Source: Tetradesmus obliquus
Lineage: Eukaryota; Chlorophyta; Chlorophyceae; Sphaeropleales; Scenedesmaceae
Assembly (NCBI GenBank): GCA_030272155.1
Contig: CP126200.1
Span: forward strand, 5,344,001-5,408,000
Direction: 5' to 3'
Length of the DNA stretch: 64,000 nt
Part shown: piece after piece, positions 23,835 to 35,600 of the stretch
How the letters are laid out: every line of letters begins with the position of its first letter
Numbering within the stretch: the first letter of the stretch is position 1
Made by a program: the position numbers and the translations under genes
Notes under the pieces: generated by a model
Databases searched by the model: none
What the model saw: only the letters and a program-made list of their open reading frames with translations
Told to the model about the DNA's origin: nothing

Positions 23835-26800
23835 ATGAGTGCTTCGCTGGCAGATGAGGGGCAAGGTATGCAAGTCAACCGAGGAATGCTACATGTTGTC
23901 TGCTGTAGCACTGCCCCACAGTTGACATGCACCACTAGCCAACACCCAACCAACTTCCCCACCTGTGCTCTTGTTGTTGCAGGGCAGTACTTCCTTGCTC
24001 GAGTGGGCGAGCAGCTGCTGCTCCCAGGTCTTCCACCACCACAGCCTGCCCCGGCTGGGATGCAATACAAGCGATGCAACTGCAAGAAGGCCAAATGCCT
24101 CAAACTGTACTGTGTATGCTTCGGAGCAGGTGGGTGCGCAGCAGTGTTACAGACAGGAACAATGCTAGCTGGGCGTGCTGCGCCAGTCAGACTGTCAGGT
24201 GCACAAGCAGCTGGCACCAATGACTCGTTTGAGTGCAAACACAAAGTGAGGAACGTGGCCGCAGTTGCCAACCCTTGCAGCAGCATGTGATGTCTTTGTT
24301 GTTGGAGGCATCCGTCATTGTTGACCACAATCCGCCAGTACAGCAGACACAGTACTGAAAACACTGACGCGCACGAGCACACCGCAACACTGGTTTTGCG
24401 TTAGTGGGTAACCCCTCTGTAACCATTGGCCACGACAATGGCTGTGACCTGGCGCCAGGTCATGCTGCCTGGCAAGTGGGTGGGCCATGACACTCGGCCA
24501 GCTGATGTCGCATGCTGCGAGCCTGCCAGGCCCCTACCCGCCAGCACGGATCACACGCTGCTGACCTGGAACCTCGTTCCTGACATGCTGCTGCGGCTGC
24601 TGCTGCTGCTGTTGCTGCGTGGCAGGCGTGTACTGCCAAGGCTGCAACTGCGTGGACTGCTCCAATGTGCCTGAGAAGCAGGCGGTTGTCTTCCAGGAGC
24701 GGCAGCGCATCCTGCAAAGGGAGCCCATGGCCTTCAGCTCAAAGGTGGGGCAAAAACAAGCAGCATTTCACCACCATTAGCTTGTTTGGCCAGCTTGTTG
24801 CTTGGTGCTGTTTCAGCAGGGGCTGCAGGTGCTGCCTGATCTTTGAAAGGGAGGTGGCGCGCGCTGTCATTGATGCGGTGCTCAGTTGGGCAACCGTAAT
24901 GTGCTGGCCACTGCGCTGCATTTGGAACCATCTCAGGCGTGCCCTTCCTGGTCAAGTGCGATTCGACGCAGGGCTGTGGTTGATGTCCTGCAGGGCAGCC
25001 GCAGGCACAGTGTTTTGCGCACAGCCTGTTGTGCTGAAGACTAAAACAGCTGTGCCCCGGGAATGTATGCATGCGGCATGCACTTTTCTTGTCACAACTG
25101 CTGCACCCGCAGCACGTATCCACACACACATAGCTGGACCGGGCAGTTGATGGCACCTGCAGAAGATGCGCCTTGTGCCACAACTTTTTGCAGCGTATGC
25201 GGCTCGCCTGCGCTCACCTTGTGCCACATGCTGCTGCTGCTGCTGCTGTGCAGGTGGTTGGCCCCGCCCACTTCAAGGGCTGCAAGTGCCGCAAGTCCCG
25301 CTGCGTGAAGAAGTACTGCGACTGCTATGACGCCAAAGTGCGCTGCTCCGACATGTGCAAGTGAGTGCTGCTGCGGTGGCAATCCAGTCAACGGTCTGTT
25401 GCTGCCGTTGGGCAGGCACATGGCTGAGCAGCTGCTTCTCCTGCAGCTAGGCTTAGCACGTAGGTGGTGCAGTTTGGGTGCAAATTGGGCAAGTCCGCCT
25501 GTCCTGCAGGCTCAGCTGGCCGGGTGAGGCTGGGGGTTCTGTGTAGTGGAACGTATCGGTTTTGAACTACTGGCTTGTGCTGCGCTGCGCCACCACGCAG
25601 GTGCAAGGACTGCCACAACCAGCCGCACAACTTCCAAGGTGGTGCCGCTGCAGCAGCTGCTGCTGCTGTGCCTGGCTATGCCAGCATGCAGCCGGTGCAG
25701 TCGCAGCAGCACTCTCTGCTGATGGCACTGCAGCAGCAGCAGCAACAGCATGGAGATGCCATGGACCTGGATATGCCTGCGCTAGCAAGGCTGCAGACGA
25801 TGCAGCAGGTGTGCAGCAGTCTCCAGCACCCAGCTGACCAACTGCAAGCCTTTATTCATGCTTGCACGAAGGCTGAATCAATGGGCCTGTTTGACAGCAA
25901 CCTCATTAGACACAGCAGTGTGTATGCTTACCGGGCCGTGGTGCACCAGCCTGATAGCTAACCCTAACAACACTGACGGCTGTACTGCAATGCTCCTCCG
26001 CAATGTATATTGGATCGTGTCCTTGCTGCCTGCTGCTGCATCTTGACTTGACATGTGACTGAGCATCATGTTGTATGGTGCCTTTGTTGCAAAGTGTGCT
26101 TCCTGCAACTCTTTACTCTGCACCTTGCAGGAGCATGGCATGGCTGCAGAGCTAGGTGCCTACCAGGGGTCTGCCCCAGCCTCCTACCCGGGCTCGCTGG
26201 GCGGCTCTCAGCCCGGCTCAGCACCCAGCAGCAGGCCAGGCTCGCCATCTGCAGCACATGCGGTAAGCAGCAAGAAGACAGCAGCAATAGCGTCAGCGGC
26301 AGCAGGCCAGGCTCGCATCTGCATCATGCGGTGAGCAGCAGCAGCAGCAGGCCGAGCTCGCCATCGGCAGCGCATGCGGTCAGCAGCAGCAGCAGCAGCA
26401 GCTGTAGCGTCTGTGGGCGTGCTGTGCGTGCAAAAGAGACTGCGATGATGAGCGGGCGGCTCGTTGTGGCTGTGGTGCAGCAGACAGCACGAGCTGGCTG
26501 CCAGCGACGAGGTGGATTCAAGGCACCCACCGCCACCGACGACCCAAACGTACTGCCAGCCCCACTGACCTGCTTCCTGTGCATCTGCTGCCTGCTATGC
26601 TGCAGCAGCCCATGCAGGTCATGCTGCGGCCAGGCGCACTGCCGCAGCTGCCTGGCAGCATGGCCAGCCTTATACGGCGGCCCTCACAGACCGGCCAGCT
26701 GCCGCCGGCTTCCTCTGCAGCAGCAGCAGCTAGCGCTGGCGTGGAGGCGTTTGGGGTGGGCGGCGGCAGCAGCAGCGGCAGCCACAGAGCTCAGCTGCTT

Positions 26801-28371
26801 GCCGCAGGGTCGCTGCCGGCAGGATATTCGGCTGGTGGTGTGGGCGAGTGGGGCGGCGCTGAGCTGCCTGCTGCGCAGCTGGACGCAGCAGAAGCAGCAG
26901 CAGGCATGGCGCTGCCGCTGCCAGCAGCAGGGCTGCAGCTGCTGCAGCAGCACCCGGGCGCCTGGCCGCCGCAGCTGGCGCCAGGCAGCCTGGCTGCTGC
27001 TGTTGCTGCTGCTGCGGCAGCAGACCCGCAGGCTGCGCAGGAGGCGCAGCAGCAGGCTGCCGCTGCAGCGGCTGCAGTGACAGCCATGGCTCACAGGCAG
27101 TCCCGATCTGGCAGCAGGCCCAGCAGCAGGGAGGTCAGTGCAGTGCCGTCAGAGCAGCAGCTCGCGTGCAGCGAGCTGGGCGTGCGCGACAGCAGCATGG
27201 AGCCGCATCAGCAGCAGCAGCGGGAGAGCCGCGAGCCGTCGGTAATGCTGCCGTCGCCGCGGCGCGCATTTGCAGTTGCAGCTGCCACGGCTGCAGATGA
27301 TGAAGATGTGAAGCCGCCTCTGCTTGCAGCCCACGCAGCAACAGCAACAGAGGGTGCTGCTGCTGCTGCTGCAGCGGCAGATGTCGCTGCAGGTGCACAC
27401 AGTCATGGCCATTATATGCAAGAGGCAGATAGGTCGCCTCGCGCGCATGAGCTGCCAGCTGGTCAGGAGCCGCACCAGCAGCCAGCAGCCACGGCGCAGC
27501 TGCCAGACTCTACAGCTGCAGCTGACATGCCACACCAACATCAGCAGCACCAGCAGGTGGATGAGCCAATGATGCATGTTGACCGTCAGCAGCAGGGGCT
27601 GCATGACTTGCAGCAGCAGCAGCTGCAGCAAGCTAGGAAGCATTTATACGAGGAGGAGCGCTACCCTTACCAGCAGCAACAGCAGCAAGAAACAAGCACG
27701 GCTGCAGCAGCCGCTGACATGGATGCCAGCAACGCAGCAGCAGGAGCAGCAGCAGCAAATGCAGATGAGCAAGCCATGGCTGCTGAGCAGCAGCAGCAGC
27801 AGCAGCACCTGCTGCAGCAGTTCAAACTACCTGCTTGGTCTGCTGGCCTCCCCGCAGCTTGCCAAGGCTTCCTAAGCCGCCCCTTAGACGCTGCGGCAGC
27901 AGCTGCTGCTGCTGACAATGGCGCAGCGTTTGGACAAGAAATGGCCGCTGCTGCAGCAGCCGCAGCGGCAGCAGCAGCTGCGGCGTCTGGCTCGCTGCAG
28001 GTGACTGCTGAGGCTGGCGCTGCTGCAGTGGGCTTGGACCCCACGCTGCTGCTGCAGGACCCTGCCTGTGCTGGGCAGCTGGCGCAGAGTGCGGGACTTG
28101 GGGAGAACATAGCCCTGGCTGCCATGAATGCGGCGCAGTTCCTCAGGTGGGCAGGTGGCTGCAACAGGCTGGTAGCTTGTGGGGCATGCGGGATGCGGTA
28201 TTACTGCTCTATGTTGTGCAGTACCGTTGTTGGCCATGCATGGATGCGTGTACAGGGCCTTGAGTGCAAGGCATGCCTGCAACGTCAGCAGTGCCGCACT
28301 GCTGCTGCACATCGGGTGCACACGCCGCACATCTGCTGGACCTCTGGTCGTTGCAGCTGAGTGGTTGTGTC

Positions 28372-28408
<37 letters not shown>

Positions 28409-28500
28409 AGGGACATCATCAGCTTGAGCAGGCTGGAGCCCTCCTCGCTGGCGGCGCTGCCAGGCTCTGCAGCAAGCCTGTCCAGCTGGCCTGGCGCGAT

Positions 28501-28532
<32 letters not shown>

Positions 28533-31500
28533 CCCACAGGGAGCAGCCGGAGCTGTCAAGGCTGCGGCATGCTGCCCCACTAGGCTCCCCTGCAGTAGCC
28601 AGCTCAGGCAGCAAGGTGGCTGTACTGACTAGCCAGCCCCTGGCAGCGCTTGCGCAGCCGGTATCAGCAGCGGGGCTGCGCATGTCATCAGCTGTGCAGA
28701 GCTTCCAGCAGGCGCCACGCCACCACTTCCAGCAGCAGCCGCAGCAACTCACCTACGCAGCAGCAGCAGCAGCACCGCAGCCAGAGGGGTCGCAAGGGGC
28801 AGCAGCGCCAGCAGACGCAGGCCCTGGTGGTGTCTTGAATGGTATCGCTGCCTCGCGCGCCAAGAGCCTGAGCAGCATGGCTGGCGCACAAAGCACGCCC
28901 AGTCCTGTCACAGGGCACGCGCTGCGTCAGCATGCTGGCAGCTTCCGTGGACCATCCCCGCTGGGGCCTGCTGCTCCCGGCAGCCGCAGCGGTAGGGAGG
29001 CTGGCGGCCTCTCTGCGCTGCTGGCACCCGGCCGGCAGCAGCAGCAGCAGCAGAGTCACGGCACGCCTGTGATGACGGCGCCGCCGCTGTTTGCTGGCGC
29101 GCCTGGGTCCGGCGCCAGCAGCGCGGCAGGCGGGCCGGGCGGCAGCGGCAGCGCGCGGCGCAGCATGCAGCTGCTGCCGGGTAGCTTCCGGCTGGCAGGC
29201 GCTGTGCAGTCGCCAGGTGAGGCGGGAAAACTGGGTGTTGGCTGCATGCTTGATGTCCCTGCGGCCGATGGCCTTGCTGACACATAGCCAGCTGCCAAAG
29301 CTGGCCGTGGTGTTGGATTTGGCCATGTGACCACATTAACACCTGCTTTGCTGCCTTGCTTGATTGCTTGCTTGCCAAGTTACAGCAAGGTTGATGCTCA
29401 TCTATTTCTGTCTAGTCCGTCCACCATGCACCTCACCTCTTGTGCCACACACACTGCCTGCGCTGCCATGCCGCAACACAACGCAGCTGTGAGCCATGGC
29501 AGCCCTGCTGCACCAGCCCCACTGGCAGCCAACCCGCTGCTGGCACATGCACTAGGCAGCCACCTAGGGCCCTCAGCAGGGCAGAAATATGACAGCCCAG
29601 CAGGCTCGATTTCTTTTGCGCCCTCTGTGGCGAGTGCGGGGCCAGGGGATACAGCAGCAGCAGCCAACCAGGAGCAGACGCCTGTGTTCAGCAACAGCAG
29701 CAAGGCGCAGCAGCTGCAGGACCGCCTGGCGCAGCAGCAGCAGCAGCAGCAGCAGCACCTGATGCAGCTGCAGCAGGCGCAGCATATGGACGTGGATCAG
29801 CAGCAGCAGCAGCCGATGCTAGCGCCTCATCAACAGCAGCAGCAGCAGCTAGATGATGTGCTTGATGCTCAGCACCTGCAGCATGGCGAGCCCCCTGCAG
29901 CAGCAGCAGCAGCAGCAGGTGCGCAGACGCCCCTCAGCGAGCTCACCATGGCTGCTGCTGCTGCCGCAGCTGCCGGCGGCTCCGCTGCTCCCACGCCTAC
30001 CTTCTGGCAGCAGGCGCTGCAGCTGCCGGGCAGCTGCGACATAGATGCACTCGCAGGCTTCAACTTGTTCAGCGGAAGCCAGGGCGGCGGTGGCACAGGC
30101 CTGCATGACATGACCCCAAGCAGCCTCCTCATCGCCTCTCTACTGGCAGCAGGCAACACACCGACCGATATGTTCCTGACGTCTCCGCTGCCGCCGATTG
30201 GTTCGGCACTACGGGCAGCGGGTGCAGCCACAGGCGGCGCGTCGGGGCTGCGCGCGCCAGGCCTGTTGCGCGGCGGCGACGTCACGCCAGTGCTGCTGAA
30301 TATCGGCGGCGGGGCGCTGCAGCATGGGCTGTCCATTGGTAGCGGCAGCACAGGTGTGCGCAGAGGGACGCGGGGTAACACGCTGCAGCGCAGCGCGGCT
30401 GGCAGGGTGAGGGCCGGCGTGGGCGTTAGTGCGCTGTGCACGGGGTGGGGCAGCGGCGCCATGGCAGCGCCTGCGCAGCTACCTGCTGCAGCAGCGAGCG
30501 GCGCAAGTGCAGCTGCTACACCTACAGCAATTCCTGCTGGTTTGAACGCAGGCTTAGCAGCAGCAGCGGCGGCGAATGGTGATGCCGCTTGTGGGCAGGA
30601 GGATGCGCCAGCCAGCGGTGCCAAGGCAGATACAGACAAGGCTGCAGCGCGTGCTGCTGCTGCTGTTGCTTCCGGAGGCGAAGCCGGCTCAGCGCTGCCG
30701 CACCACGCTGATGGCAGCGGCTGTGATTCTGGCGTGAGCAGCTTGCTGGCAGCTGCTAACTTCATTTCCACGCCTGGCTTTGATGCTGATGAGGTAGGTG
30801 GTGCCAGTGCTGATGGTGCCTGCACAGCTGATGCTTGATGTTGGTGGTGCTGGGCGGCTCTTCAGCGGTGCTGCAAGTCGGTCATATGCTAGGTGATCAG
30901 CATTGTCATTGCTAGGATGCATTGAGGTGCAGGTCTTGATCTACAGCACAATGCAGCTAAGCAATGTAATAATAAAACGGCTCGTCCGTGCTGTCTCACA
31001 CACTGCTTTGCGCTGAACGTATAACAAACCACTTGCTGCCGCAGATGCCTGCCAAGCGGCGCCGGCAGGATGCCGGGCCTGAGACAGCAGCAGCAGGACA
31101 GCAGCAGCAGCAGCTGCAGGCACCGGAGCAGCCTCCAGGTGCCACCAAGCTGGCTCCAGCAGCAGCAGCAGCAGGTGCAGCTTGGCCCAGCAGCAGCATG
31201 GAGCTGGACACCAAGCACACTGATGATGCCGCAGCAGCCTGCCCCAAGCGGCTTGCTACTGCAGGCGTGGCGGGCGCAGCGGCTGGCTCCGCCAGCAACG
31301 ATGCAGCAGCAGCAGCAGCAGCTGGCCAGGTGCACAGTGGTGTGCAGCCGGGCCGCCCACTCCCAGCACCCAATGCAGCAGCAGCGGCGGCTGGCCTGAC
31401 GCCTGCTGCAGCAACAGCAGCGGCGGCTGAGCAGCATGTGTCGCAGCTGCCGGCGTGCCACCAGCAGCTCGCGCCGGGCAGCACTGTCGAGCGGCGGCAA

Positions 31501-31724
31501 TCCGGCGGAGCTGCAGCTGAGCGGCGGCTGTCTGGCAGCACAGCACAGCAGGAGCTGCCACACCAGCAGCAGCAGCAGGAGTGGGGCTCCCAGCTGGACG
31601 CTGCTGCTGCTGCGTACAGCAGCCAAGGGCGCAGCAGCTCAGGCGGCAGCCAGCAGCAGCAGCAGGCCTGCCTGCAGCCGGTGCAGGAGAATGAGGAGCC
31701 AGAGAATGTTGAGCCGCATGTTGG

Positions 31725-31757
<33 letters not shown>

Positions 31758-32539
31758 CAGCGTTGGGGCAGGCTTGCTGCAGCAGCAGCAGCAGCACAGG
31801 GTGCGGCGCAGTGCTGCCGCAGCAGATGCTGCCAGGGTGCCTGGCACCTGGCTGGCTGGGTCACCTGCTGGAGGTTACCAGGTGATGATTATGGCAGCAG
31901 CTTGTAGCTATGCTTGCACTGTGTGTGCTATGCTGGCTGTGAGGTTGAACAAGACATGTGGAAAACCACAACCAGTAACTGGTGCAGGGCATACCGGCTA
32001 GTGCTGGTGCTTGATTAGTGTGTGTGCAGCATGCGCTGCTCTGCTGTGTGCATTACTGAGCTGCTGTTGCGCCGCTGCCACCTGTCGTGCTGCTGCTGCT
32101 GCTCCTACTGCAGGATATGCAGCGGCCGCCGTCTGCAGGCAAGCTGGCAGCTGCAGCGCTGCCGCGGCAGCCCACCACAGCAGCGGCAGCAGCAGCAGGG
32201 CAAGGCGATGAGGGCTTGCTGCAATCGCCGCCTGTCACTCTTCGCCCCAGCTTTGCTGGCCAGGTGGGTGCCGAGTGCCCTGCATTAATCTCCACGGCCT
32301 CTGTTATTTGGCGGCATGTGTGCGTGCTCTTGCATGCATTCATCGACCCATCGTTAGCCACTGCTGCTGTACAGCAGGCAAAAGGGGGTGTGCTCGCAAG
32401 ATGACATGTTGCTGATGTCGCCTTGTGTTGCTTGCTGCTGCTGCAGGCTGCGTCTGATAGGAGCCCCAGCATCGAGAGCTTTGCAGCAGCTGAGTGCATG
32501 CTGGCGCTGTGCGACCCCTCACACTTCCGGCAGAGGTAG
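23835..32539 (+). CDS. CXC-domain (tesmin/TSO1/LIN54-like) DNA-binding protein, 1825 residues
   Basis: Exons: 23835-23865, 23983-24129, 24626-24744, 25254-25360, 25601-25808, 26131-26262, 26606-28146, 28411-29216, 29487-30793, 31045-31881, 32114-32263, 32447-32539. They total 5478 nt, in phase throughout. Residues about 40-76 form CXC repeat 1 (KRCNCKKAKCLKLYCVC, then YCQGCNCVDC, one residue shorter than usual between the first cysteines of that half). The linker ends REPMAF, the conserved NPxAF-like element. CXC repeat 2 is at about 107-140 (GCKCRKSRCVKKYCDCYDA, CKCKDC). Such domains bind CHR-type TTYGAA DNA and act in DREAM/MuvB cell-cycle repression. The rest is Gln/Ala/Ser/Gly-rich, with a basic MPAKRRRQD patch (about residue 1467) and a C-terminal IESFAAAECMLALC helix. 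An alternative reading of exon 9 stops at 30838, which would remove the last three exons. Confidence 0.9.
26231..26385 (+). repeat. Three copies of an exon end with donor-like sites (CXC exon 6)
   Basis: A block of about 35-40 bases (GCAGGCCAGGCTCGCCATC through GCATGCGGT) occurs at 26231, 26302 and 26347. The first ends at the donor GCG/GTAAGC that keeps phase with the next exon. The second ends GCG/GTGAGC and the third GCG/GTCAGC. The copies could act as alternative donors, but the second and third give other phases or changed peptides. Confidence 0.8.
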
Positions 32540-32601
32540 CTGGCCCCTCACACTTCGGGCAGAGGCAGCTGGCCCCTCACACTTCCGGCAGAGGCAGCTG
32601 G
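32515..32601 (+). repeat. 29-bp unit in three tandem copies across the CXC stop codon
   Basis: Copies start at 32515, 32544 and 32573, each beginning CCCCTCACACTTC. Copy 1 encodes the last residues and contains the TAG stop; copies 2 and 3 carry CAG at that position. The expansion therefore starts in the coding exon and spills into the 3' untranslated region. Confidence 0.95.
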
Positions 32602-32667
32602 CAGCACCAGCTGGCTTTGACACAGCAGAGCAGCAGCAAATGAGGGCATTCTAGCGGTCCGTTGCAC

Positions 32668-32672
32668 TGTAA
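32668..32672 (+). terminator. TGTAA polyadenylation signal, CXC gene
   Basis: First TGTAA after the CXC stop codon, 129 nt downstream, in a normal position for a chlorophyte gene. It supports the gene ending at 32539 rather than 30838. Confidence 0.6.
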
Positions 32673-35600
32673 GCTGGCATCTGCAACTTGCAATGCTGGC
32701 GGCAGGGCCAGCCTGCAATTGAGGGTGGGTGGTAGACCATCTGGCGGGTGTGTGCAGGAGTGGTGGGGGCCATTTGATGTCTGAATGTGGCTGTGGGTGC
32801 ATGCATGGTGCTGTTGTTGTGGGCTGGCACGTGATTTAGCCATCCCTGAGTTGACGCCTGTTGAGGCTGTACAGCTAGCCCTAGTGAGGCGCTGTGCAGT
32901 GACATCATCAGGTCACCATTTGATCGCTGTGCAGCATGTTACGGCTGGAGGCGGCGACTGTGCGTGTCTTGTGTGCAAGGAGGTGCGGTCGGCTGCAAGA
33001 ACTAACTGCTGGTTGCTGCACACTCTGAACTCGCAGCAGCTGCGGCGCTGTACATCTGTCTGCACCCGGCAAAAGGTGTGCTGCATTTTGTTTGGTTTGT
33101 TGAGAGTGCTATTGAAGCTATATTATCAAGTGCAGCTACCTTCCTCGCCTGCAACTTGCAGTTGAGCGTACTGCGCTGAGTAACACATTGATACATGCCA
33201 TGTATCACACACATTTACCACATTCGAGTAGGATACAGCCTTTCAGTGCTAGAGCCAGATTCAGCCATGCTTACATGTTGTCAAAAGGCAAACTCTCCCT
33301 TTACACACAGTGTGAGCACATGTGTACAGTTTAACTGGCAGGTGGACGCTTGCGGCACGCAGCTGGCCTGCAGGAATGCTGTAGCCAGGTTGCAGCAGTG
33401 GGGCATCCATCGTCTTGATCAGATATGTGCTTTACAGGAAACAAAAGCATCGGGCGGCAGCAGTCGCAGCCAACCATTGCGGCAGATCCGACTCAGACAG
33501 GCTGCAGCACCTGCTGCCTGCAGTCATACACAACACCCAACACACAACAAGGCCCCTGCGTTGTGGCCGGCCAACGCCACATGGGCGCAACAGCGGTACC
33601 AGTTTGGCCACCCCACAGAGTTAGTCAGCTCGACAATGCCTTTGCACTGAGAGCTGCATGCTCAGAAAGATGCTTGCTGCACCTTCCTTGCACTGCATCC
33701 AGGCATAGCAGGAGCTGTCGGTATAACAGTGAGCAGTGCAGCAGAGCCGACCCACACGCAGAGCGTAGTATACACACCAACACGCCTTTTGCTGCTGAGC
33801 AAGCCTCACAACCATATCGTGCTGTTGTTGTGTGCGTCAAGCGAGAGCGGTGGACGCCAAACAGCAGGCACAGCGCGACAAGCAGCCAACGACCGTCTCT
33901 CAACGTGCCATTGGCGAGCACTTGAGGATCATACCAAGGCTGTTCAACTGTGCAACTGAGGTGGCGCAACCCATGACAACTGCGTAGCAGCGCAACAAAT
34001 GGACAGGCTTCAGTTCAACACCGCAACATCCTCCAAACCCCAAACCGACAACTGCTGCAGTGCCTTGCATAGATATATGGTCTGCCACAGGGCAGCGCAA
34101 GCCTGTGTGCCGCAGCGCTGTGGTCAGGGAGCGTGCGTTGATTGTCTGCCAAGTAACAAAAGACAAACAAGGAGTGTATGGAGGAGCCGCACGCAACATC
34201 TGTTGAGTGTGTGGCACATGCCACCAGCCAACACCAAAGCCTGTGGTGTTTTGGTGTTTTGTTTTTGGTTGGAAGGGCCCAAGCTGACAAAAGTTGCAAC
34301 ATACAACGCACATGCATTAGCACTGAACCCTTGCTGTAGAGGTTCAGCGGAGCCGCCAGGCCCGCTTTGTGTGCCAGCATCAACAACAAAGTAAAGGCCT
34401 GTGTGTAGGCCGCGCCACAAGGTTTTGGTGCTTTGACAGATAACAACAAGTCCTTTTGCTGTAGCGCACGGCAATGCATTGGAGGCATTGCGGCCGCTTA
34501 CGCAAACTCCCATACTAGCAAGCCATCGTGCAGTCGGCTCAACTGCTTCCAAGCAGGCCAACGCCAGCAGCAGCAGCAGCCGCCAACCGCCATTCTGGGT
34601 GCTTCAACAGGCGTCGGGTGAGCACTAGTGGCGACACACCAGCAGAAGCGAACCTGGCACAGCTGCCGGGACGCCCACAGCACAGCCTGCAGGCAGCACA
34701 GCCCACGCGCTGTGCTGCCCGCTAAGCTCGTGTGAAGGATGGGGCCCCGAAACACACATGCATGCACAGCGGCTTGTGTGTGCGGCTGTAAACATGCAAA
34801 CATGGCATTGAATCTCGCACGAACAATGAGGGCAGATGCGGCAGCTGCTGTTGTGGCAAGCAGAGCATCTGTGCCCAGGCCAAACCCATACGTTACGCAC
34901 AACATCAGGCACATGGGGGTGCAAGCAATGTACCAACCGCATGCCAGAAACACTTAGAATCAGGCGCTGCTGCAGTCTCCGCAACAGGAGCTGCGTCGCA
35001 CACAGGTAGCAGGTATGTATGCACAGGCACCACAACATGGCTGGTATGTATGCACAGGCTCCACCATTCGATGCAGTGCTATATGTATGTGCTGCTCAGC
35101 TGCCTTGTCGATAGATATATGCGCCACAGGGCAGGTAGCCAGCAACTGTGCTGCTGCACGCTGCCCTGGCCACTGCCACAAGGCAGACAGCAGCAGCAGC
35201 AGCAGCAGTGGTAGTAGTAGCACAGCTGCAGTACCAGGCAGCTCAGCAACACCCGGCAGGCAAATAAGGACTGGGCCATACATACAACGCACAACTCAAG
35301 TGCTCAACTGGTGCATACAACACAACTGGAACCTGCAGTTGCACGCGCAGGGCCTGCCAGCATGCTGGTGCATGCGGGCAAGTCTACTGGCGCTGCTGCT
35401 GCTGCTGTAACAGCCATCTGTGGCTGTGCAGTGAGCCACCTTTCACACAATGCTATGGCATGCGTGCATGCATGCAATTGTGGACGTATAAAGCAGGATG
35501 CAATGCAGATTGAGTAACAAGTAGCAGTGCTGTATCCTACCAGGCACTGGGCGCCCAAGGCCAAACATAACAGCGTCATAACTGTTATTTTGACCAGAGC

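Noticed and set aside
29327..30838. Ending the CXC gene at the stop at 30838
   Set aside because: An in-phase GTAGGT donor at 30794 joins three further exons without frame loss. These end in a conserved-looking helix and are followed by a well-placed TGTAA, so the longer model is preferred.
33344..33440. Exon-like segment (plus strand, after GGCAG, reading VDACGTQLACRNAVARLQQW)
   Set aside because: There is no plausible donor, partner exon or recognisable family, so chance could not be excluded.
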